Of a DNA stretch of 5,680 nucleotides, positions 1 to 5,680 are shown one piece after another (position 1 is the stretch's first letter; the number at the start of each line of letters is the position of its first letter). The position numbers were made by a program, and so were the translations under genes. The notes beneath the pieces are model-generated. The model did not search any database and was not told the DNA's origin. It worked only from the letters and a program-made list of their open reading frames with translations. The stretch comes from an uncultured Clostridiaceae bacterium (GTDB lineage Bacteria; Bacillota; Clostridia; Clostridiales; Oxobacteraceae): NCBI GenBank assembly GCA_937900065.1, contig CALCDS010000081.1, forward strand, positions 1-5,680. Reading direction: 5' to 3'.

Positions 1-26
1 TCTTTCGGATTGTCCCATTTAAAGGA

Positions 27-54
27 TTGACATAAAGAATATATAATATACAAT
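27..54 (+). promoter_or_regulatory. Candidate sigma-A promoter far upstream of the regulator
   Basis: A perfect -35 hexamer TTGACA (27-32) is followed after 16 bases by TACAAT (49-54), one mismatch from the -10 consensus. The start would fall near base 61, leaving a leader of about 255 bases before the regulator ATG at 317. No gene lies between, so it could serve the regulator as a second promoter. The sequence before base 27 is too short to tell whether a gene ends upstream. In DNA this AT-rich, chance matches are common, but a perfect -35 is less so. Confidence 0.45.
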
Positions 55-142
55 GCTTTTTTAAATCATATTAAATAACAATTCTGTTGATGCACAAAAT
101 ATATATCAAATCTCATTTATGATAATTATGCCCTTTTTGAAG

Positions 143-178
143 GCAATGCATTGCTGATCTTAGTGCAAAATATATTAT
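143..178 (+). promoter_or_regulatory. 12-bp perfect palindrome overlapping a promoter-like pair
   Basis: GCAATGCATTGC (143-154) is a perfect 12-bp palindrome. Its right half overlaps a -35-like TTGCTG (151-156), which is followed after 16 bases by TATTAT (173-178). A symmetric site over a -35 box is a usual place for a repressor or activator to bind, but no known operator is recognised. The promoter match is moderate, so both elements are tentative. Confidence 0.3.
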
Positions 179-252
179 TTTCCAAGAAAAATTATAGCAA
201 ATCAGAGAAGTTTACAAAATTCAAATAATTTTTTCATTATTATATGATGAAT

Positions 253-290
253 ATAAGTAAGTTTACTTATGGTTATATGGCAAATATAAT
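253..290 (+). promoter_or_regulatory. Likely regulator promoter with overlapping operator-like dyad
   Basis: A perfect -10 TATAAT (285-290) lies 17 bases after TTTACT (262-267), a 4/6 match to the -35 consensus. The start would be near base 297, about 20 bases before the regulator ATG, just leaving room for the AGAGGTG ribosome binding site (305-311). Over the -35 lies an inverted repeat, ATAAGTAA (253-260) and TTACTTAT (263-270), with perfect 8-base arms and a 2-base spacer. Such placement suggests control of this promoter, by autoregulation or by another factor. The bound protein is not known. Confidence 0.5.
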
Positions 291-316
291 TTAAACTGAA
301 GGCAAGAGGTGAAAAA

Positions 317-2290
317 ATGTATACTTTTCGCGAAAAGGTAATCTTAAATGAATTATATAAAAGCAGGGGATATACCACAGTATCTGATTTAGCTGAAAAG
401 TGCAATGTTACTTCCCGTACTGTAATCAATGATTTGGATGATATAAAGAGTACGCTTTCAAAAAGTAATATAAAGCTTATAACAAAGCCGAGGGTCGGAG
501 TAATAATACAGGTTCCCGATGATGAAAAAGATACATTTGAAAAAGAGATAAACATATCAAAGGGTATCATTAATCCGGTATCTCCTGAGGAAAGAGTGAT
601 GTATATAGTTAAAACTCTTATTGAAAGTGATGGATTGGTTACCTGCGATGAAATAGCTCGAAAGCTTTATGTCAGCAAAAGTACCGTCACAAAAGATTTT
701 GAAAAAGTAGAAAAACACCTCAAAAAATACGGAGCCTCTTTATATAAAAAGCAGAAACATGGTACACGAATCATTGCAGATGAAAAAACCATAAGAATAA
801 TAAAAGCCGATACATTGAAAAAGCTTATGAGCATGCATCAATATACAATAGATTATGGATTTGAAAACATCATGGAAAGTGCGGATATCGATAAGATTAA
901 GAATGTCCTTATAAATATTGAATATGAGTTTGATTATCTGCTCTCCGATATATCTTTTAAAGGACTTATGATTCATATCGCTATCTCAGTCAAGAGGATA
1001 AAACAGGGGAATGTAATCACGATAGATGAAGATGAAATCAAGCTTTTGAAAAGCCAAAATGAATGGAAAATAGCAGCAGCTATATCCAAGAAGATAAGTG
1101 AGATTTTTAATGTAAATCTTAATGAATCCGAGATCGGATATATAACCATACATCTTGCGGGAGCAAAGCTGCAAAATGATATGGAGGCGGAAAAAATAAG
1201 CCTTGAACATCTTCATAAACTTGACAGCACATTGTTTGAAAGGATCTCCTCTATTTTGAAATCTCTTGCGAAAAAGACGGGATTTGATTTTGATAAAGAC
1301 GAAAAATTGTTTGCAGCTCTTTTTCTTCACCTTAGGCCGGCAATCAACAGAGCAAAAAATAGCATAAACTTAAGCAATCCTCTTCTTGGCGATATAAAGA
1401 AAGAATATGGCATGGCTTATGAGATAGCAGTGATATTGTATGAAAACATCAAGAAACTTTATGGAATAAGCATGATGGATGATGAGATAGGATATGTTGC
1501 ATTGCACTTTGCTGCTTCCATTGAGAGATTTAAAAAGCCTAAAAAGTTGACTGCAGTTTTAATATGCGCAACAGGAATGGGTACGTCACAGCTTTTATTT
1601 ACTAAGTTCAGCCGTGTATTTCCGGAAATCGAAGTGATAGACATACTCTCGGCGGTGAATGCTTATAAAGAAATAGACAAAATTTCGCCGGATATAATCT
1701 TAAGCACAGTGCCTTTTAAAAGTTATACTTCACGAGTAGTGAATGTGTCCCCTTTGTTTTCGGAAAATGATATTGAAAATATAAGAAAAGCAATATCTGA
1801 AAAACCGGTTTTAAAGATAGGAAAGGGCCACGAGGGAAATACATTAAGAAAGTTTATTGATAAAGATTGTGTTAGCCTCGGCATAAAGGCAAAGACGAGA
1901 GAGGATGTTATAAAGCTTCTGGCAGATAAATTAGCTAAAAAGAAATATGTAAAACACGGGTTCTATGAATCCGTTTTAAAAAGAGAAAAACTTTCAAGCA
2001 CTTATATAGGAAATCGTATAGCAATGCCGCATGCATATGAAGGTTTTGTTAACAAATGCAGCATTGAGGCTGCGGTTTTAAAATCGTCCGTAAGATGGGG
2101 TGAGAATAAAGTACAGCTCGTATTCATGATGGCTGTTGATATGAGCACTAAAAAAGAGTTTGGAGAAATATTCGGCAGGTTGAGTGATGTAGCAAACGAT
2201 AAAAACATAATTGACAGACTATTGGCATGCAAGACGAACGAAGAGTTTTTAGATATATTGATTTCAATGCCGGCAAACCAAACAACGTAA
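317..2290 (+). CDS. PRD-containing PTS-controlled transcriptional activator (LicR/MtlR type)
   Basis: A 657-residue cytoplasmic DNA-binding regulator, close to the length of B. subtilis LicR and MtlR. Domains in order: an HTH_11-type winged helix (about 5-60, with the recognition-helix stretch VTSRTVINDLDDI), a second helix-turn-helix (about 90-150, YVSKSTVTKDFEKVEKHL), PRD1 (about 185-290, His220 and His279), PRD2 (about 305-405, His338 in FLHLRPAINR and His397 in IGYVALHFAA), a GatB-like EIIB domain (about 411-500, CATGMGTS with Cys417), and an EIIA domain of the fructose/mannitol type (about 512-650, AMPHA with His572). All expected phosphorylation residues are present. In MtlR, HPr phosphorylation of PRD2 activates, whereas phosphorylation of the EIIB-like cysteine by the cognate EIIA inhibits; the same logic is inferred here. 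There is no RNA-binding CAT domain, so it should act on DNA rather than as a BglG/LicT antiterminator. ATG is preceded by AGAGGTG, 5 bases away. It probably controls the PTS-aldolase genes downstream. The substrate is unknown, so no symbol is given. Confidence 0.93.
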   Translation: MYTFREKVILNELYKSRGYTTVSDLAEKCNVTSRTVINDLDDIKSTLSKSNIKLITKPRVGVIIQVPDDEKDTFEKEINISKGIINPVSPEERVMYIVKTLIESDGLVTCDEIARKLYVSKSTVTKDFEKVEKHLKKYGASLYKKQKHGTRIIADEKTIRIIKADTLKKLMSMHQYTIDYGFENIMESADIDKIKNVLINIEYEFDYLLSDISFKGLMIHIAISVKRIKQGNVITIDEDEIKLLKSQNEWKIAAAISKKISEIFNVNLNESEIGYITIHLAGAKLQNDMEAEKISLEHLHKLDSTLFERISSILKSLAKKTGFDFDKDEKLFAALFLHLRPAINRAKNSINLSNPLLGDIKKEYGMAYEIAVILYENIKKLYGISMMDDEIGYVALHFAASIERFKKPKKLTAVLICATGMGTSQLLFTKFSRVFPEIEVIDILSAVNAYKEIDKISPDIILSTVPFKSYTSRVVNVSPLFSENDIENIRKAISEKPVLKIGKGHEGNTLRKFIDKDCVSLGIKAKTREDVIKLLADKLAKKKYVKHGFYESVLKREKLSSTYIGNRIAMPHAYEGFVNKCSIEAAVLKSSVRWGENKVQLVFMMAVDMSTKKEFGEIFGRLSDVANDKNIIDRLLACKTNEEFLDILISMPANQTT

Positions 2291-2343
2291 GTATTTAATA
2301 TCAAATAAATGTTCAATAATTCATTTAAACCAAAATTTATAAA

Positions 2344-2538
2344 TGTTGATTTTTTGAGCAATCGTAGTGAGCAGTGTGAGCACTTTTGATAAGTTCTTGG
2401 CGAAATTGCCGAAGTGAATCCTAGAACTTTTGCGTGTTTGAACGCAGTGAGTTTGCAAAAGTTCTTGATGAACGAGAGCAATAAGCCTTAGAACTTAAAA
2501 AGTGAGAACAGGCGAATGGGATGCTCAAAAAATCAACA
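2344..2538. repeat. 195-bp nested palindrome with 17-bp terminal inverted repeats
   Basis: The ends are perfect inverted repeats: TGTTGATTTTTTGAGCA (2344-2360) and TGCTCAAAAAATCAACA (2522-2538). Inside, CACTTTT (2381-2387) plus TAAGTTCT (2390-2397) pairs with AGAACTTAAAAAGTG (2490-2504), giving 15 bp with a 2-base bulge. Further in, ATTGC (2405-2409) matches GCAAT (2478-2482), and AGAACTTTTGC (2423-2433) matches GCAAAAGTTCT (2455-2465). At the apex, GCGT (2432-2435) can pair with ACGC (2442-2445) as an alternative. The heptamer AAGTTCT/AGAACTT occurs four times in alternating orientation, about 67 bases apart per strand. The whole could form a cruciform, or a long hairpin in the mRNA. It encodes no convincing protein, and no target-site duplication is visible (ATAAA before, GCTAT after). 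It fills most of the 313-bp gap between the regulator and EIIA; the rest of the gap shows no clear promoter. It may be a MITE-like element or a structured RNA. The pairing is seen directly; the function is not known. Confidence 0.85.
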
Positions 2539-2603
2539 GCTATGTCAAACAAAGCCTAAACATAAATTGCTTCATGCTGAACATTAAAGAAAGGGATTGA
2601 TTT

Positions 2604-3077
2604 TTGATGGGGGTTATCCATAAAGAACTGATTAAAACAGGAATTGATGCAAAGAATTTTAAAGAAGTTTTAATTGAAATGGCCGGTTTGCTGAGAAAAT
2701 ATGATTATGTCAAAGAGTCATTCACTGATGCGGTTATTGAAAGAGAAAAAATATATCCTACCGGCTTGAATCTGCCCATAGGTATAAATATTGCAATACC
2801 ACATACAGATGCTTGCCATGTCAATAAAACCGCCATTGCTATAGGAGTTTTAAAAAGTCCCGTGCAGTTTAAATCAATGGCTACAAAAATTGATGATTTA
2901 GATGTTTCATTAGTTGTAATGCTGGCGATTAAAGAGTCAAAAAAACAGGTGGAAACTTTAAAAAGAGCCATGGAATTTTTTCAGGAAGAAGAAGCGATTA
3001 AAAAAATAATAAATAGTAAAACAACCCAAGAAGTATATGATATAGCCAGCAAATTTTTTGATGTTAAAGAAGTATAA
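2604..3077 (+). CDS. gatA: PTS EIIA component, galactitol/fructose-mannitol superfamily
   Basis: A soluble phosphocarrier of 157 residues, the usual length for a single-domain EIIA of this class. It takes phosphate from HPr-His and passes it to the EIIB cysteine. The active-site histidine is His67 in LPIGINIAIPHTD; the preceding AVIEREK helix and the later MLAIKESKKQVETLKRAMEFF segment are typical of the fold. The start is uncertain: TTG at 2604 lies 8 bases after the AAAGGG Shine-Dalgarno (2590-2595), and the adjacent in-frame ATG at 2607 lies 11 bases after it; the proteins differ by one residue. It is the first of three PTS genes that together make one galactitol-type system. Its fold also occurs as the last domain of the regulator at 317-2290, where the motif is NRIAMPHA. 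The symbol denotes the family; the true sugar is not shown by the sequence. Confidence 0.88.
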   Translation: MMGVIHKELIKTGIDAKNFKEVLIEMAGLLRKYDYVKESFTDAVIEREKIYPTGLNLPIGINIAIPHTDACHVNKTAIAIGVLKSPVQFKSMATKIDDLDVSLVVMLAIKESKKQVETLKRAMEFFQEEEAIKKIINSKTTQEVYDIASKFFDVKEV

Positions 3078-3106
3078 GAGTATATCCATAGAATTTATAT
3101 AAAATC

Positions 3107-3173
3107 GTTAGGAATGTGTTTAATAGATTTATTTTAATTTAAGTATTCCTATATTTAACAGGCATGGCCTAAC
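3107..3173 (+). promoter_or_regulatory. Two mutually exclusive hairpins in the EIIA-EIIB gap
   Basis: The 115-base gap between EIIA and EIIB is much longer than the 23- and 27-base gaps that follow. TAGGAAT (3109-3115) is complementary to ATTCCTA (3145-3151). The overlapping GTTAGG (3107-3112) is complementary to CCTAAC (3168-3173), which lies just before the EIIB ribosome binding site. The two pairings cannot form together. AGGC (3160-3163) and GCCT (3167-3170) make a third, small stem. No U-run follows, so this is not an intrinsic terminator. The structure might set RNA processing or EIIB translation, but the stems are short and AT-rich, so chance is possible. Confidence 0.3.
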
Positions 3174-3192
3174 TTAGAGGGGAGGGAAAAAG

Positions 3193-3495
3193 ATGAGCAC
3201 AAGAATAGATATTTTAGCAGTTTGCGGAGCAGGCGTTGTTAGTTCCTCAATGGTTTCTCAAAAGCTTAAAAGCAAGTTGTCGGCTAAGGGATATGATGTG
3301 CATACTGTAGAGACAAATCCAGGAGGAGTGGGAGAAACATTAGCAAGCCAGAAATTTGATTTCATTGCCAGCGTAACTCCATTGGATGGCGAATATCCAA
3401 TACCAAAGTTAAACGCAGTTGGATTTCTCACGGGCTTTGGCGAAGATGAATTTATTGAGGAAGCTTTAAAGGTTTTAAAGGATGAGGGTAAATAA
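3193..3495 (+). CDS. gatB: PTS EIIB component, galactitol family
   Basis: A soluble phosphocarrier of 100 residues, close to E. coli GatB (about 94). It receives phosphate from EIIA on a cysteine and donates it to the substrate bound by EIIC. The phosphorylated residue is Cys11 in the P-loop ILAVCGAGVVSSSM, directly after the first beta strand, as in the GatB/lactose-type EIIB fold. The later VGFLTGFGEDEFIEEALKVL matches the C-terminal part of GatB proteins. ATG is preceded by a very strong AGGGGAGGG site (3178-3186), 6 bases away. EIIC follows after 23 bases, so the two are surely cotranscribed. The regulator carries a related EIIB-like domain with CATGMGTS. Confidence 0.9.
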   Translation: MSTRIDILAVCGAGVVSSSMVSQKLKSKLSAKGYDVHTVETNPGGVGETLASQKFDFIASVTPLDGEYPIPKLNAVGFLTGFGEDEFIEEALKVLKDEGK

Positions 3496-3518
3496 AAAAC
3501 AATAGGGGGGGAAAATTT

Positions 3519-4907
3519 ATGCTACAAGCAATTGCAAAAGTATTTTCAACATTTGGGCCAGCTATATTTGTACCGGTTGTTATATTTATTGTTGCATTGG
3601 CAGCAGGAGTAAAAACAAAGTCGGCTGTGAGTGCAGCACTTTCTGCAGGAGTAGGTTTAACAGGGTTTAATATGGTAGTCGGAGCATTTACACCCGTAAT
3701 TTCTCCGGTCATCAATCAAATGGTAAAGAGTGCTGGAGTAAATTTAAGGATATTAGATATAGGGTGGCAATCCACATCGATTGTTGGATATTCATCTCAG
3801 ATGGGTCTTTTGTATTTTGGAATAGCAATTGTTCTACAGTTATTTATATTTTTTATAAAGTGGACAGACGTCTTCATGGTTGGAGACTTATGGAATAATT
3901 ATACGTACATGGTTTGGGGCTCGATCTTATATGTAATAACCAAAAATGTATGGCTTTCTTTAGGCTTGATGGTGACTCAGACGCTTTATACCACATTATT
4001 TAGTGAAATGATGGAAAAAAGGTATTCAACTTATTATCATTATCCAAACTGTGCACTTGTATCGCCTCACAATCTTGAGGGATTGCCTTTTGCCATATTG
4101 ATGAACTATCTTTTAAACAAATTACATCTATATAAGGTTAAGCTCGATCCCAAATCTCTTAAAGAAAAGTTTGGAATAATAGGTGAACCGATGTTTCTTG
4201 GAGTTTTTGTAGGCTTGTTAATAGGTGTTATAGGCAATATCCATAGCCTTGGCACATTGGATGCCTGGGGGCAGATATTAAAAGTTGCTATCACGACTTC
4301 AGCCGTTATGGTGGTATACCCTAAGATCGCAGGCATATTTGCCGGTGCATTTGCTCCTTTGACACAGGCGTTTAACCAGAAGGCAAAGAATTCTTCCAAA
4401 AAGTTGAGACAATGGTATTTAGGCGTTAACCCTGCGGTTAGCTATGGAGAATCTGCAACATTGATAACAGGCATCCTGTGTATTCCACTTTTGCTTGGCA
4501 TAGCATTTGTATTACCGGGAAACCAGACACTTCCTATGGTAGACTTGATAACTTTACCTTCCATGTGCATAGTGTTTGCTACGGTCACAAACGGTAATGT
4601 CCTCAAGAGTTTAATCAGTGCTATTATATGGTTTACATTAGGACTGTTAATGTGCACTGCAGTAGCTCCTTATTATACCATAGTAGCTAAGGGAGTTGGA
4701 GTTTCTATACCTGCAACTGCAGTAATGATTTGCTCATACGTTATTTTGGCTAAACCATTTTCAGGAATGCTGTTCTTTGCATTTTTATCAAAGAATCCTG
4801 TTATCATAACCGCAGTAGTGATAGTATACTTCGTTGCTACTTATATCTTCAAGAAACACAAGATTCAATTCCACGAATTTATGGAGAAACAAGCTCTTAT
4901 TGAATAA
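3519..4907 (+). CDS. gatC: PTS EIIC permease, galactitol family (GatC-like)
   Basis: An integral membrane permease of 462 residues (E. coli GatC is about 451). It carries the substrate across the membrane and presents it to phospho-EIIB. I count roughly ten to twelve hydrophobic segments, including about 11-30, 36-58, 93-113, 130-155, 226-240, 255-280, 312-334, 364-384, 396-412 and 416-445. Family marks: VGLTGFNMVVGAF near residue 45, DIGWQSTS near 80, GEPMFLG at 222-228, and GVNPAVSYGESATL at 302-315, followed by LPGNQTLPMVDL at 332-343. The GVNPAV block is the most conserved part of GatC proteins and probably lies at the substrate site. ATG is preceded by a run of seven G (3505-3511), 7 bases away. 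It forms a complete EIIABC with the two genes before it. GatC-family permeases also move other polyols and sugars (arabitol systems are known), so galactitol itself is not proven. Confidence 0.9.
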   Translation: MLQAIAKVFSTFGPAIFVPVVIFIVALAAGVKTKSAVSAALSAGVGLTGFNMVVGAFTPVISPVINQMVKSAGVNLRILDIGWQSTSIVGYSSQMGLLYFGIAIVLQLFIFFIKWTDVFMVGDLWNNYTYMVWGSILYVITKNVWLSLGLMVTQTLYTTLFSEMMEKRYSTYYHYPNCALVSPHNLEGLPFAILMNYLLNKLHLYKVKLDPKSLKEKFGIIGEPMFLGVFVGLLIGVIGNIHSLGTLDAWGQILKVAITTSAVMVVYPKIAGIFAGAFAPLTQAFNQKAKNSSKKLRQWYLGVNPAVSYGESATLITGILCIPLLLGIAFVLPGNQTLPMVDLITLPSMCIVFATVTNGNVLKSLISAIIWFTLGLLMCTAVAPYYTIVAKGVGVSIPATAVMICSYVILAKPFSGMLFFAFLSKNPVIITAVVIVYFVATYIFKKHKIQFHEFMEKQALIE

Positions 4908-4934
4908 ACAGATTGGAATTAGGGAGGCTTAAAG

Positions 4935-5579
4935 GTGCTTTTACAACATGAACGCGAACTTGTTGCAGACTATGGAAGAAAGCTCATAAGCGATGGTTTG
5001 ACAGTGGGAACAAGCGGAAATATCAGTATTTACAATAGAGAAAAGGACTTGATTGCAATAAGTCCAAGCGGAATGGATTACTTTGAAATCAAACCAGAGA
5101 ATGTTGTAGTTATCGATATATCAGGAAAAGTGATTGAAGGAAGCAGAAAGCCTTCAAGCGAAAAAGATATGCATAGATTATTATATACTTACAGAAAAGA
5201 TGTAAACGCAGCCGTGCATACCCATTCCAAATTTGCAACATTGATGGCATGCTTGAACTGGTCTATTGAACCGATACATCCAATACTTGCATGTGCAGGA
5301 GGAAATGTAAGATGTGCTCCTTATATGATTTCCCATAATGAAGAATTTGGCAAAACCGTAATCAAATATATTGCCGATAGGTATGCAGTATTGCTTGGAA
5401 ATCATGGGGCTCTCACATGCGGTCCAAATATAGGATATGCATATACCACTGCACTATCAGTTGAGTTTTGCGCCGAATTATACTACAGAGCCAAGGCTGT
5501 CGCAAAGCCAAAACTGCTTACACAAGCTGATATGAGTGATATGATGCATAGATTTCAATCTATTAGGGAGAAACAGTAG
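4935..5579 (+). CDS. fucA: Class II aldolase, L-fuculose-phosphate aldolase family
   Basis: A zinc-dependent aldolase of 214 residues (E. coli FucA has 215). This family splits a ketose 1-phosphate such as L-fuculose 1-phosphate to dihydroxyacetone phosphate and an aldehyde; the related AraD instead epimerises L-ribulose 5-phosphate. Zinc ligands are His95 and His97 (AAVHTHS) and His157 (LLGNHGAL); the catalytic acid is Glu76 in KPSSEKDMH; the phosphate-binding GTSGN is at 25-29. These match E. coli Glu73, His92, His94 and His155. By hand alignment, E. coli Tyr113 is replaced by Pro116 (PIHPILACAGG) and Tyr209 by Ile210 (RFQSI), so the substrate or stereochemistry may differ. Translation starts at GTG, 7 bases after AGGGAGG (4921-4927); no in-frame ATG is near. 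It follows EIIC by 27 bases and is the last gene of the operon. The symbol is a family name only. Confidence 0.87.
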   Translation: MLLQHERELVADYGRKLISDGLTVGTSGNISIYNREKDLIAISPSGMDYFEIKPENVVVIDISGKVIEGSRKPSSEKDMHRLLYTYRKDVNAAVHTHSKFATLMACLNWSIEPIHPILACAGGNVRCAPYMISHNEEFGKTVIKYIADRYAVLLGNHGALTCGPNIGYAYTTALSVEFCAELYYRAKAVAKPKLLTQADMSDMMHRFQSIREKQ

Positions 5580-5605
5580 TAGAGCAATCTACTACTGCTT
5601 TTTTT
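5574..5605 (+). terminator. Rho-independent terminator overlapping the aldolase stop codon
   Basis: CAGTAGTAGA (5574-5583) and TCTACTACTG (5588-5597) make a perfect 10-bp stem with a GCAA tetraloop. One C and seven T follow (5599-5605). The left arm includes the last codon (CAG) and the TAG stop of the aldolase, so the operon ends here. There is no A-run of length before the stem, so it works in the + direction only. Confidence 0.93.
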
Positions 5606-5680
5606 AGTGCTGAACTTAAAAAAGGACAAATCAACGAATAAAAGTCTGAATAATTTACGTCAAATCTTTAGGAATAAATA

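Noticed and set aside
143..154. Calling the 12-bp palindrome a catabolite-response element
   Set aside because: It lacks the central CG and the flanking TGWAA pattern of cre sites; kept only as an unidentified dyad.
202..570. Minus-strand open frame of 122 codons over the regulator start and promoter
   Set aside because: Composition is low-complexity (Phe/Ile/Ser-rich), it overlaps the well-supported regulator N-terminus, and no family is recognisable.
1801..1812. AAAACCGGTTTT, a 12-bp palindrome resembling a cre-like site
   Set aside because: It lies inside the regulator coding region, where codons for Lys-Pro-Val-Leu explain it, and it does not fit the spacing of the CcpA consensus.
2002..2481. 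Minus-strand open frame of 159 codons across the regulator end and the palindrome
   Set aside because: It is antisense to the EIIA domain of the regulator and to the palindrome, has no recognisable domain, and gains length only because the + strand gene keeps that frame open.
2344..2538. Reading the palindrome as a CRISPR array or an intrinsic terminator
   Set aside because: The repeats are inverted rather than regular direct repeats with spacers, and no T-run follows the right arm (GCTATG comes next).
2344..2538. Reading the palindrome as a known riboswitch, T-box or IS605-linked HEARO RNA
   Set aside because: I recognise no conserved core of these families, and there is no transposase or TnpB gene in the window; a covariance-model search would settle it.
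5606..5680. Possible promoter or gene start after the terminator
   Set aside because: No convincing -35/-10 pair, ribosome binding site or open frame is visible in the last 75 bases.

Overview
The window reads as AT-rich DNA of a low-GC Firmicute, most likely an anaerobic clostridial or Thermoanaerobacter-like bacterium. The grounds are strong GGAGG-type ribosome binding sites, frequent AGA/AGG/ATA codons, TTGACA/TATAAT-type promoters, and a PTS sugar operon governed by a PRD-containing regulator. The genus cannot be fixed from the sequence. All five convincing genes lie on the + strand and form one carbohydrate-uptake locus.

Layout. Positions 1-316 are non-coding and hold three promoter-like signals, the last of which fits the regulator best and carries an operator-like dyad. 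Positions 317-2290 encode a LicR/MtlR-type activator (two N-terminal HTH domains, PRD1, PRD2, EIIB-Gat-like and EIIA domains) with every expected phosphorylation residue present. Positions 2291-2603 are a 313-bp gap dominated by a 195-bp nested palindrome with perfect 17-bp terminal inverted repeats. Then come three PTS subunits of the galactitol family: EIIA (2604-3077), EIIB (3193-3495) and EIIC (3519-4907). A class II (FucA/AraD-type) aldolase follows at 4935-5579. An intrinsic terminator begins inside the last codons of the aldolase. The last 75 bases (5606-5680) show nothing I can support.

How it works together (inference). EI and HPr, encoded elsewhere, feed phosphate to EIIA (His67), then to EIIB (Cys11), and the EIIC membrane protein brings in and phosphorylates a sugar or polyol. 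The aldolase would cut a ketose 1-phosphate to dihydroxyacetone phosphate plus an aldehyde. The regulator carries its own EIIB-like cysteine and EIIA-like histidine, so it can sense the same phosphate flow. No dehydrogenase, isomerase or kinase lies between transporter and aldolase, and the terminator closes the operon. Either the imported substrate is already a ketose, or the oxidation step is encoded elsewhere. The true substrate is unknown. The aldolase lacks both tyrosines that tune E. coli FucA, so a plain L-fuculose assignment is doubtful.

The least explained feature is the long palindrome at 2344-2538. It looks like a miniature non-autonomous element or a large structured RNA placed between the regulator and the transporter genes.
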